In this document: piece by piece, positions 56,292 through 64,000 of the stretch
Position numbering within the stretch: position 1 is the first letter of the stretch
How the letters are laid out: the number at the start of each line of letters is the position of its first letter
DNA from: Bacteroidota bacterium
GTDB taxonomy: Bacteria > Bacteroidota > Bacteroidia > Bacteroidales > Cfx3-03
DNA: 64,000 nt
Direction: 5' to 3'
Assembly: GCA_013390605.1 (NCBI GenBank)
Contig: JACAUB010000001.1
Location: 3,144,716 to 3,208,715 of the forward strand
Notes under the pieces: model-generated
The model's input: only the letters and a program-made list of their open reading frames with translations
Databases searched by the model: none
Told to the model about the DNA's origin: nothing
Made by a program: the position numbers and the translations under genes

Positions 56292-56939
56292 ATGAAAAAT
56301 ATATCATTGTTTAAACTGTCGGTAGCAGTATCTCTGCTTCTTCTACTGGGTTCTTCTTCGTCAGTTCTGGCTCAACAGGAAAATAAGCTCTTTTTTGGAG
56401 TAGGCTATAATATAACCCAGCCCTTAAATAATACATTTACAGATAAAACAGGTCTTTATGGAGGACATGTTGAGGCCGAATATTACATTGACAAAACATA
56501 TTCGGTAGGTCTTAACGTTAGCTGGAATACGTTACTAAAATATATTCCTACAAAGACCTATGCACTTCAATATGAAGCAGGTGATATCACCACTGATATG
56601 TATAATTCAGTTTACAATATGGCATATACGCTATTTGGCCGATATCATTTTAAACAAAGCGATCGGTTTCAACCCTTTGTAGGACTCGCTCTTGGGGCTC
56701 AGAATACTGAATTTGCAGAATATTATAGTATTTATCAGGATAGACAAACTGCATGGGGATTCATTGCCAGACCAGAGATAGGCACTGTTATCAGTATCTC
56801 GAAAAATAATAAAACCAATCTGATTACAGGATTAGATTATTTCTATTCTACAAATGCTAATAAATTCATTGATATTAAGAATATTCAGGGATTTGAATTT
56901 AAAGTCGGGATTCAATTTAACCTTGAAAAGAGATACTAA
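56292..56939 (+). CDS. Outer-membrane beta-barrel protein
   Basis: A 215-residue protein with a signal peptide (about 1-27, VLA-Q) and alternating hydrophobic strands typical of an eight-stranded OmpA/OmpX-like barrel. It ends in a strand with terminal aromatic residues (FKVGIQFNLEKRY). No ligand or enzyme motif is visible. It is probably co-expressed with the DUF4136 lipoprotein. Confidence 0.85.
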   Translation: MKNISLFKLSVAVSLLLLLGSSSSVLAQQENKLFFGVGYNITQPLNNTFTDKTGLYGGHVEAEYYIDKTYSVGLNVSWNTLLKYIPTKTYALQYEAGDITTDMYNSVYNMAYTLFGRYHFKQSDRFQPFVGLALGAQNTEFAEYYSIYQDRQTAWGFIARPEIGTVISISKNNKTNLITGLDYFYSTNANKFIDIKNIQGFEFKVGIQFNLEKRY

Positions 56940-57010
56940 AGAAAAGCAGGCTGTCTCAAAAGAATTTTTAGTTCTCTGAGATTTCAATATCTAAGTTACT
57001 CGCCGAATAA

Positions 57011-57048
57011 AAAAGAGGCGATCTCAAAAGTCTGAGATCGCCTCTTTT
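57011..57048. terminator. Bidirectional terminator, barrel gene versus GH95-like gene
   Basis: A perfect 16-bp stem (57011-57026 with 57033-57048) with 6-nt loop, A-run before and T-run after. It serves the convergent genes on both sides. Confidence 0.93.
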
Positions 57049-57080
57049 CATAGATACTATTTTTACTACATTTTAAAGGT

Positions 57081-59402
57081 TTATTGTATTTGTAAATAAG
57101 CTTTTTCTCCTTTTTTCAGATCAAGAATAATCGTATTAGCTTTAGAAACCTGCCCAATTGCCTCATTAATCTTTTTACCTAAAGAAGAGAAATAGGTAAT
57201 CTTAAAATCCTTTCCATCAAAAGGATTCAAAACCCGTGCTATCCCTCCTTGCTCACTCTGAACAGTAACTGTTGTTACGTGCTTATCATTCATCGTAGCG
57301 CTAACGAGAAAAGCACCTTCTGTACGTAAGGTTGTAAACTGAATGTTTTGCCAGGATGCAGGAACCGCTGGAAACAGCTCAATATTTCCTGAGTAACTCT
57401 GTATGAGCATCTCCTGTATTCCAGAGGCAAATGCAAAGTTACCTTCCAACGTAAATGGTCGATAAGTCATAGAAGAGAACCCTGATTTTGTTTGATCACC
57501 ATTAACATGAAAACTGTTTTTCAAACAAAACGCTTTCGCAAAGATCTGCAGATCTTTGGCGGCACCTTCTCCATCTTTTGCTCTTGCTTTAATATTACCC
57601 AACCACGAATACGAATAGCCACACCATTGCGAAGGTCCAATCTTATCTAACAATTGTATTGTATTCTTTATGATTTTCTGAGACTCCGGCCCATCTTCCC
57701 ATCGGATCAATCCCAATGGATGAATTGCCATTTGATGAGAAAAATGTCGATGCGATTGATTATAAGCCATAGATGGAGCAAACATCAATTCGCTGTTCTC
57801 AGACAGAGAAAAACCAGGAAACTCATTGAGTATCTTAGTCCAATGCTCAGCCTCTTTATTCATCTTTAGTTCACCAGCCAACTCGGCTGCAATCTTAAAG
57901 GTATATTTCATCAATGCTAAATCATAATTGGTGGTCTGCGGAAACCATGCCCGAAGACTATTATCATTAATTTCCGGACTCGCACTTATTGGAAGTTTTC
58001 GTTTTCCATTTTCATCAATAACTGTAACACTTTCTAAATGATGTGCCACCTCTTTGATCCAGGGATAAGCACGATCCTTCAAGAATGCACGATCCATACT
58101 ATACCTCCATTGTAAATAGTAGTGTTGAGCAATCCACGATCCTACAGTAGGAGATAGCGAATATTGAATCCAGCCACCCATCTCTGTGCCATCCAATGTT
58201 GTTACCCCAGGCACATTAAGTCCATCATTATCAAAATATTGTTTCGTATATCGTTGATAGTTCTTTTTATTCTGATCAAAATGGTCCAGATATCCCATAG
58301 CCTCTTCCAGATGGTTGCCAGTATAAGAAGGCCAATAGCTCAATTGAGTGTTCAGATCGTGATGAAAATCGCCTTTCCATGGTGGTAAGCGGCCATTATC
58401 AGCAGTCCAGACAGCTTGTAATGAAATGGGAGGAGCGCCTCTACGGGCAGCAGAACCAAACTTATACATCTCCATGTAATACTGATGTGCCAAAAGAGTA
58501 TCGGGAATTGTAACCGATGACTTGTTCCAATAGTTATTCCACCATTTCAGATGTGATGCATATTGAGTAGCAAAAGTACTTTTAATACTCGCTTTAACGA
58601 TATTATCAGCTGACTCCATCGGTTGAATCGATGGATATTTTGATGAGATACTCCAGCTCCCTTCAATACTGTTCTTGCCAACTTTTTTCCATGAAACAGC
58701 TATCTGATAATCAAAGCCACCCCAACCATTCTGATCATAGACGATGGTATTACCCACTCGTTTTACAATACCCTGCTTATATCCTAATCGGGTTAAATCG
58801 TCACCGCTTACCGAGCCACCTGCATTGTTATCAAGTACACCTTCATATTTAGGAACAATTAAAGAAGGTATAAAATGATCGGCATCAATATTTTCGAATT
58901 TGAACCATCCGGTAGGTCTTGTAGCATGAACAAAGGTCCTCAACATTGCACCATTTGTCCATTTAACCAAACAAATAGCATTCGAAACTGTAAGATCTAC
59001 TGATTCTACCTGTCCCCAGTTTCCTGTATTAAATTCTAATGCTCCACCTGGAATTTTAGACGGAGCCGGCTCACTTTCATAAGGAGCATCAAAATATTGC
59101 TGAACAATGCCATAATCTTTCTTTGCAACCTGCTCTTGTACCCACTTAAAACTAAACTCTTTCCGATGAATACCTTTCATTGGGCGCATATCCCAAAGAT
59201 CTGCTCTATCCAATGAAAACCTTAAATGATCACCTTTTTGCCAGACCAATGCTCCAACCATGCCATTTCCCAAAGGAATAGCCTCATCCCATGAAGACGA
59301 AAGAGAAGAGAAATGAAGCCCATGCTTTGTTGAAGATTGACTAAATCCATTAAGAGAAATCAATAAAGAGAGGCCCAATAATAATTTTGAAAAAAGATTC
59401 AT
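57081..59402 (-). CDS. GH95-like glycoside hydrolase
   Basis: A 773-residue secreted enzyme with a signal peptide (about 1-21). The N-terminal beta-sandwich begins with the GH95-type WDEAIPLGNGMVGALVW. The alpha/alpha toroid has HHDLNTQLSYWPSYTGNHLEEA, the ASPEIND acid candidate and the RHFSHQMAIHPLGLI motif. The C-terminal part shows LEGNFAFASGIQEMLIQS. GH95 enzymes remove terminal alpha-L-fucose or alpha-L-galactose. Where fucosidases have an Asn-x-Asn motif in the TNIN region, this protein reads DLN, so linkage or sugar specificity may differ. It stands alone and convergent to the barrel gene. Confidence 0.82.
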   Translation of the reverse strand: MNLFSKLLLGLSLLISLNGFSQSSTKHGLHFSSLSSSWDEAIPLGNGMVGALVWQKGDHLRFSLDRADLWDMRPMKGIHRKEFSFKWVQEQVAKKDYGIVQQYFDAPYESEPAPSKIPGGALEFNTGNWGQVESVDLTVSNAICLVKWTNGAMLRTFVHATRPTGWFKFENIDADHFIPSLIVPKYEGVLDNNAGGSVSGDDLTRLGYKQGIVKRVGNTIVYDQNGWGGFDYQIAVSWKKVGKNSIEGSWSISSKYPSIQPMESADNIVKASIKSTFATQYASHLKWWNNYWNKSSVTIPDTLLAHQYYMEMYKFGSAARRGAPPISLQAVWTADNGRLPPWKGDFHHDLNTQLSYWPSYTGNHLEEAMGYLDHFDQNKKNYQRYTKQYFDNDGLNVPGVTTLDGTEMGGWIQYSLSPTVGSWIAQHYYLQWRYSMDRAFLKDRAYPWIKEVAHHLESVTVIDENGKRKLPISASPEINDNSLRAWFPQTTNYDLALMKYTFKIAAELAGELKMNKEAEHWTKILNEFPGFSLSENSELMFAPSMAYNQSHRHFSHQMAIHPLGLIRWEDGPESQKIIKNTIQLLDKIGPSQWCGYSYSWLGNIKARAKDGEGAAKDLQIFAKAFCLKNSFHVNGDQTKSGFSSMTYRPFTLEGNFAFASGIQEMLIQSYSGNIELFPAVPASWQNIQFTTLRTEGAFLVSATMNDKHVTTVTVQSEQGGIARVLNPFDGKDFKITYFSSLGKKINEAIGQVSKANTIILDLKKGEKAYLQIQ

Positions 59403-59673
59403 GCTTTGGTATTTATAAATAAATTATTTCATTTAAACTTCCATATCGACGTTATCATGTAACCAATTATAAAAGACGCTATTGATTAAGTTAACGAGAT
59501 TGTTGTACAACATTATAAAATTAATACTTTTCTTCATGCCACATTAGAATATTTTAGAAAATAAAAAAACGATAAACATCTTGACAACTATAGATAATAT
59601 TTTGAATTACAAATATTTTATCATATCTTTAACAAACTGAACCATAAAGCATTTCAAATTAAAACCAACAACC
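59403..59673. other. Divergent promoter region, GH95-like versus GH13
   Basis: A 271-bp AT-rich gap that should contain two divergent promoters. I see no exact TAnnTTTG box for either gene and no repeat or RNA. Confidence 0.45.
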
Positions 59674-61062
59674 ATGAACCCTTATTTCAAACGTTTGCGA
59701 GGACGAATCAGCAGTGTTATTTTCATTACAGCCACTGCAACTTTTGCCTTAATTGCATGCAAAAATGCAACAAAAACCACAGCAGTTATTCCTATACAAC
59801 ATCCTGATTGGTCGTACGACGCTACTATTTACGAAGTAAACGTTCGTCAATATACACCTGAAGGAACGTTTAAAGCCTTCGAAACACAATTACCCCGTCT
59901 TCAGAAACTGGGTGTGAAAATTCTTTGGATCATGCCTATTAATCCAATTGGAGTAGTCGAACGCAAAGGGAAACTTGGAAGTTATTACTCAGTAAAAGAC
60001 TACAAGGCGATCAACCCTGAGTATGGAAACCTTGACGATTTCAAACAATTAGTAAAAAAAGCTCATGAACTTGGCTTTAAGGTAATTATAGACTGGGTGG
60101 CCAATCACTCTTCAAGAGATAACAATTGGATAGCGGAACACCCTGAATGGTATCTAAAAGATTCTACCGGTAAAATTGCAACCCAATATGATTGGACCGA
60201 TGTAGCTAAACTGGATTACAAGAGCAAACCAATGCGGGCAGCAATGATTGAGGCAATGGAATATTGGTTAAAAGAAGCCAATATAGATGGATTTCGTTGC
60301 GATGTGGCCGGAGAGGTTCCTACTGATTTTTGGGACAATGCTTATGCTCAACTAAAAAGCATAAGACCAGATCTATTTATGTTGGCAGAAGCTGAAAAAC
60401 CTGAACTCCAGAAAAATGCATTCGACATGACTTATGCCTGGGAATTTCATAAGTTAATGAATGAGATTGCTCAAGGGAAGAAAACAGCAACCGATATCGA
60501 CAAATATCTAAAGAAACAAGATAGCCTGTTCAAACAGGGTGATTACAGAATGTTATTTACATCAAACCACGATGAAAATTCATGGAATGGAACAGAGTTT
60601 GAAAGGCTGAAAGATGCTGCTAAAACATTTGCTGCCTTTACATTCACCATGCCGGGTATGCCTTTGATCTATTCAGGACAAGAGGCTGGTTTCAACAAAA
60701 GAATTAAGTTCTTCGAAAGAGACACCATTAAATTTCCAGCCAATGAGTATGCTCCATTATACACAAATCTGGTAACTTTAAGAAAAAACAATTCAGCATT
60801 ATGGAGTGGAGAAAAGGGAGCAAAAGTAGTTCACATTAAATCATCAGTCCCTGAAGTTTATGCCTTTATCCGTCAAAATGAAACCAACAAAGTTTTCGCT
60901 ATATTCAATCTATCACCTAAAGCGCAAAAGGTAACCCTTGAAGGAAAAGATTTGCAAGGTACCTATAACGCATTCCCTGATAATGCATCTGTAAAGATTG
61001 ATAAAGCAGAATACACACTTAATCCTTGGGAATATAAAATATTTACCGCCACAAAGAAGTAG
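59674..61062 (+). CDS. Alpha-amylase family (GH13) lipoprotein
   Basis: A 462-residue glucan-acting enzyme anchored by lipidated C29 (lipobox LIAC after a hydrophobic N-terminus). The GH13 regions are complete: region I VIDWVANHSS, region II DGFRCDVAG with the nucleophile Asp, region III FMLAEAEKPE with the acid/base Glu, and region IV FTSNHDENSW. The C-terminal 75 residues form the usual small beta domain. It acts on alpha-1,4-glucans or oligosaccharides outside the cytoplasm. No SusCD pair is nearby. Confidence 0.93.
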   Translation: MNPYFKRLRGRISSVIFITATATFALIACKNATKTTAVIPIQHPDWSYDATIYEVNVRQYTPEGTFKAFETQLPRLQKLGVKILWIMPINPIGVVERKGKLGSYYSVKDYKAINPEYGNLDDFKQLVKKAHELGFKVIIDWVANHSSRDNNWIAEHPEWYLKDSTGKIATQYDWTDVAKLDYKSKPMRAAMIEAMEYWLKEANIDGFRCDVAGEVPTDFWDNAYAQLKSIRPDLFMLAEAEKPELQKNAFDMTYAWEFHKLMNEIAQGKKTATDIDKYLKKQDSLFKQGDYRMLFTSNHDENSWNGTEFERLKDAAKTFAAFTFTMPGMPLIYSGQEAGFNKRIKFFERDTIKFPANEYAPLYTNLVTLRKNNSALWSGEKGAKVVHIKSSVPEVYAFIRQNETNKVFAIFNLSPKAQKVTLEGKDLQGTYNAFPDNASVKIDKAEYTLNPWEYKIFTATKK

Positions 61063-61083
61063 TATATTTATTCTACTATACAC

Positions 61084-61116
61084 AAAAAAAGAAGAGTTAA
61101 ACACTCTTCTTTTTTT
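61084..61116. terminator. Bidirectional terminator, GH13 versus PQQ-like gene
   Basis: A perfect 14-bp stem (AAAAAAAGAAGAGT and its complement) with a 5-nt TAAAC loop at 61084-61116. A-rich and T-rich flanks suit both directions. Confidence 0.9.
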
Positions 61117-61140
61117 GTTTTATCACATGTTTATTTTTTT

Positions 61141-62430
61141 CTACTTATTGCCAATCCGATACAAGTACTTATCCGTTCGCATAACAATAGAATGCTCACA
61201 AATAGCCGGCGTTGCAAAGACCTTTCCTGTTAACTTATTCTCAGCAACTACCTCAAGTACTTTACCCGCTTTTATGACAAGTGTCTCCCCTCTGTCTGAT
61301 GTAAAATAAACCCTTCCACCAGCGTAAACCGGCGAAGAGTTATATTTGGTTTTTAATCGTTTTGAATATAATGCCGTTCCTGTTTTTGCATCAATCACTT
61401 TCAATGTATTAAGGCCATCCACGGTATAAATCAATCCATCTTTAATCACAGGGGTAAGTAACTGAAAAGGAGGTGACTTAAGTTTCCATAACACCTTTGA
61501 ATGTGTTACATCTCCCGATCCCGTTGGATCTACAGCAAAAAGATCCGTAAATTTTTCACCATCAGAAGTAGTCCAAAAACCAGTGTAAAAATAGACAATT
61601 CCATTTTCAGTAAATGGCATAGAAACCGAAGAGTCTTCTCCTTCTATCACGCGCCAAACCTCTTTTCCAGTCAGAATATCAAAAGCATTACAAACGGCTG
61701 ATCCATTAGAGATGAGCAGATCCCTTCCGCCTACATTCATCACGATGGGGGTGATATATGCCTTTTTACCAATTGGTTGAAGATGCTCATAACACTCTTT
61801 TGGTCGGTCAGCTCTCCATACCTGCTCGCCTGTCTTCTTATTCAGAGCCACAATATACTGACTCTCCGTTCCTTCAAAATTAATAATTAAAAGATCCTTA
61901 TAAAGAAACAGCGAAGCACCGGGTCCCTGTGCATGCTCGCATTTAAAATCATCCCGTTTCCAAACAATTTTACCATCAGCTGTATTAACGCAAGCCGTCC
62001 CAGCACTTCCAAAACTCATATAAACAAACCCATTCTCAATACACGAGGTTGGGGTTGCATATGAGTTAATATCATGCTTCCGACTTGGAGTATCTGTTTT
62101 AAAAAGCAGTAAATCATACAAAACATGGCCTGTTTTAAAATCAACACAAATACCCGACATCTCTTTTCCATCTGGAGTCGCCGTAGTAACCCACACCTGA
62201 TCACCATAAATAACCGGTGAAGACCAACCCATTCCTTTCATCTTGGTTTTCCAGATTATGTTTGTAGAGTCGTTCCAGGTAATTGGCACCTGATTATCCG
62301 TAGAAATCCCGCTAAGGTTATTTCCTCTGAAGTGAGTCCATTGATGATCTTGTGCCATAATGGTTTTCGGGAAAATAACGAAATACAGCGAAAGGAATGA
62401 AAATGCGAACGCAAAAATGATTTTTTTCAT
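61141..62430 (-). CDS. PQQ-like beta-propeller exported protein
   Basis: A 429-residue protein with a signal peptide (about 1-24) and an eight-bladed quinoprotein-like propeller. Repeated WxxxL-type strands are present, such as VNTADGKIVWKRDDF, LNKKTGEQVWRAD and IDAKTGTALYSKRL. No quinoprotein active-site residues are obvious, so it is probably a binding or scaffolding protein, similar to BamB-like propellers, rather than an alcohol dehydrogenase. I chose ATG 62430, which starts the signal peptide; an upstream in-frame ATG at 62517 would add 29 residues before it. Confidence 0.88.
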   Translation of the reverse strand: MKKIIFAFAFSFLSLYFVIFPKTIMAQDHQWTHFRGNNLSGISTDNQVPITWNDSTNIIWKTKMKGMGWSSPVIYGDQVWVTTATPDGKEMSGICVDFKTGHVLYDLLLFKTDTPSRKHDINSYATPTSCIENGFVYMSFGSAGTACVNTADGKIVWKRDDFKCEHAQGPGASLFLYKDLLIINFEGTESQYIVALNKKTGEQVWRADRPKECYEHLQPIGKKAYITPIVMNVGGRDLLISNGSAVCNAFDILTGKEVWRVIEGEDSSVSMPFTENGIVYFYTGFWTTSDGEKFTDLFAVDPTGSGDVTHSKVLWKLKSPPFQLLTPVIKDGLIYTVDGLNTLKVIDAKTGTALYSKRLKTKYNSSPVYAGGRVYFTSDRGETLVIKAGKVLEVVAENKLTGKVFATPAICEHSIVMRTDKYLYRIGNK

Positions 62431-62612
62431 AGATGTAAATAACAAGAGTAATGAAGTTGGGTTTGTGATTTTTGGAAAAGTAAATTTAGTAAAATAATTT
62501 AATTCGTACAGTTCCAATTATGTCATTACTTCAGACTTCTTCTTGAATTCTAAAAGCAAGAAATAATGAAAGAAACAGCATTATAATGTTTAAAAAACAT
62601 CATCAAAATCAT

Positions 62613-62620
62613 TAAATTTG
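62613..62620 (+). promoter_or_regulatory. Orphan -7 promoter box
   Basis: TAAATTTG on the plus strand, an exact TAnnTTTG match, with no plus-strand gene downstream in the window. It might drive a non-coding RNA running into the palindrome cluster, or be chance in AT-rich DNA. Confidence 0.35.
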
Positions 62621-62762
62621 TTCAGACAGGTTACCTGATAAAAACCTGAGATCAATTCTCAAGACATCATTACGAAAACCTCACAAAAGTATCCCCTATA
62701 AAGCTCCAGATAGAGAGATATCACGATGGGATAATGATCCTTAACTCAGAAATGAATTCTAT

Positions 62763-62851
62763 ATGCCTCCGGCATCACTCCCCTGTGCCTCCCAATAATA
62801 TTGGGAGGCATGGCGAAAGGACAGCGGAAGCACGCCGGACTCATGCCGGAC
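62763..62851. repeat. Cluster of nested inverted repeats
   Basis: ATGCC-TCC-GGCAT (62763-62775) and a perfect 10-bp palindrome (62786-62795 with 62801-62810, loop TAATA) are followed by two GCCGGAC copies 11 bp apart (62834, 62845). An outer pair, TCCGGCAT (62768-62775) with ATGCCGGA (62843-62850), encloses the whole cluster. GC content is well above the surroundings. Confidence 0.7.
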
Positions 62852-62945
62852 CCAAGAGTCATAATACCACTGATTTAGAACTATTTACGAGTAGGTAAAA
62901 ATGGGTTTTCCTTTCCTTATATCGTGTAATAAGCTCATTATAAAA

Positions 62946-64000
62946 CTATTTACTAAAAACTTTCTTCTGTTGATATCGTTCATTATTAATTAGTAATTGT
63001 TTCATTAAATATCTATTATAATCTTGTTTATTAGACAGATCCCCTTTGCAAATATCAAAAGCCTTACTATTTCGAACAAAAATAATAGCATCCATCCTGT
63101 TTGTGGGAGCAAAAACGGCAAATTGATCTTCTAGATATGAATTCCCTACTAAACGGAAATATGTTAATTGAGGTGGAAGCACTGAAACTGGTAAAAAGCA
63201 AAATGACTCATTCGTACGCATAAATAAATTCTCTAAACTATTTTTGGGTGGAGTTTGAAGTGACTTTTCTAGCAAAATCGTATCTTTATTACTTGTCCTA
63301 AAATTTCCTTCACCTGCCAACACCGCAATTGAATAATAATTATCTCCGAATTTAGTTTTCATATCTGAACCAAATGATTTAAGAAAAGGGAATGATGGGT
63401 CACCATTTATATAATTTGTATGTATAAAATGTCCATATATTACTGCTTTCTCATCACCAGAACATAACAAATTTAATAAAAAAGAAATATTCAAAAACAT
63501 GTGATTATCCCGAATCGAGAAACGTTTTATTGATTCGTTTCCAGCGACAATCGATAAACTTAAGCAATGTCGCAATATTTGATATTCATTTTCACCTAAC
63601 AGTTTTTCGATTTCCGCATTTTCATCTAATATCTGCAAAGCCTGAGGAAACGATTTATAATCATATAATTTTGAGCACAATGAATCTAATAAAACACGTT
63701 GCTTCTTTTCTTTTACTCTATAAATGAAGTCATAAAAATATATTGCGGATTGGGAGCTTGCGATTTCAAGATCAATACCAAAAAGCCAAACCTTTTCTTT
63801 AGCTTTTCTATTGTATAGTTTTAACCAATTTAACAAATCAAGCATAGCATGTGGGGAAGTAAGAAAGCGAGAAAGTTCTGGGATAAGATTTTCACTTTTA
63901 ATTAAACTGTCACCCTGTATAAACCGATTCCATAGTAGGGTCTGTTCAGTTGGAACTTCAAGCAAAACGAGTTTACAGTTATTGTGTGCAACCTGATACT
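62946..64000 (-). CDS. Erythromycin esterase-like family protein, 5' end outside window
   Basis: The C-terminal 350 or so residues of a protein resembling the erythromycin esterase (PF05139) family. Recognisable parts are the VLLEVPTEQTLLW segment, FGIDLE, IRDNHMFLNI and KAVIYGHFIHTNY, which fits the family AxGHNxH-type block. A YYSIAVLAGEG segment follows. The reading frame continues past 64000 upstream without a start, so the catalytic N-terminus is not visible. Members hydrolyse macrolide lactones or unknown esters, and many are not resistance genes. The substrate cannot be assigned. Confidence 0.7.
   Translation of the reverse strand, partial: YQVAHNNCKLVLLEVPTEQTLLWNRFIQGDSLIKSENLIPELSRFLTSPHAMLDLLNWLKLYNRKAKEKVWLFGIDLEIASSQSAIYFYDFIYRVKEKKQRVLLDSLCSKLYDYKSFPQALQILDENAEIEKLLGENEYQILRHCLSLSIVAGNESIKRFSIRDNHMFLNISFLLNLLCSGDEKAVIYGHFIHTNYINGDPSFPFLKSFGSDMKTKFGDNYYSIAVLAGEGNFRTSNKDTILLEKSLQTPPKNSLENLFMRTNESFCFLPVSVLPPQLTYFRLVGNSYLEDQFAVFAPTNRMDAIIFVRNSKAFDICKGDLSNKQDYNRYLMKQLLINNERYQQKKVFSK

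Larger units (their letters stand above)
62431..62945. other. Intergenic region with GC-rich nested palindromes
   Basis: A 515-bp gap without a convincing gene. It has an orphan plus-strand -7 box (62613-62620) and a GC-rich palindrome cluster at 62763-62851. I see nothing else in the remainder. Confidence 0.6.

Overview
The window looks like a chromosomal segment of a Bacteroidota bacterium, most likely of the order Bacteroidales. The signs are TAnnTTTG promoter boxes, near absence of Shine-Dalgarno sequences, a C-terminal type IX secretion sorting domain, a short ComEC, DUF4783, DUF3467 and DUF4136 proteins, and the order rpsU-xerC-hpf-tRNAs-tuf-tRNA-secE-nusG-rplKAJL-rpoBC. Base composition looks AT-rich throughout. 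I cannot name the genus from sequence alone.

Layout. 1-637: non-coding, with two sets of phased short repeats. 637-3712: an ECF S-component-like membrane protein overlapping a phosphoribosyltransferase, then a TonB-dependent receptor. 3903-10945 (minus): a run lacI - SDR oxidoreductase - PfkB kinase - Lar-type nickel epimerase - pdxB - gnd, divergent from uxaE (11223-12470, plus). A 62-bp near-perfect palindrome between them holds a LacI-type operator flanked by two mirror-image TATATTTG boxes. 12661-14112: NfeD and SPFH proteins. 14332-17570 (minus): kdgK - eda - ExuT-like transporter. Together these genes outline hexuronate breakdown: uptake, tagaturonate/fructuronate epimerisation, reduction to mannonate, then KDG kinase and KDPG aldolase. 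They also suggest a side branch, mannonate to gluconate to 6-phosphogluconate to ribulose-5-phosphate.

17852-28328: housekeeping genes (YihY, nadC, DUF4783, rlmH, PASTA protein, ddl, rluD-type synthase), then a polyferredoxin fused to HMA-like domains and comEC. 28336-33379 (minus): DUF192 protein, EEP hydrolase, a trypsin-like protease with PKD and T9SS domains, and an MFS transporter. 33521-35928 (minus): a membrane SPOR-like/HEAT protein and a response-regulator/Hpt pair. 36049-36189 is a nested palindromic element built on 11-bp repeats. Then come tRNA-Val, a DPP IV peptidase, and an orphan PAAR plus gpV-like spike pair.

40309-55511: the translation/transcription block, with five tRNAs in addition to tRNA-Val, tandem promoters, an rplL-rpoB attenuator-like hairpin and a TTG start for rpoB. 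55648-62430: a DUF4136 lipoprotein, an outer-membrane barrel, a GH95-like hydrolase, a GH13 lipoprotein and a PQQ-type propeller. The right edge cuts an erythromycin-esterase-like gene. I see no CRISPR array, rRNA, complete insertion sequence or prophage.
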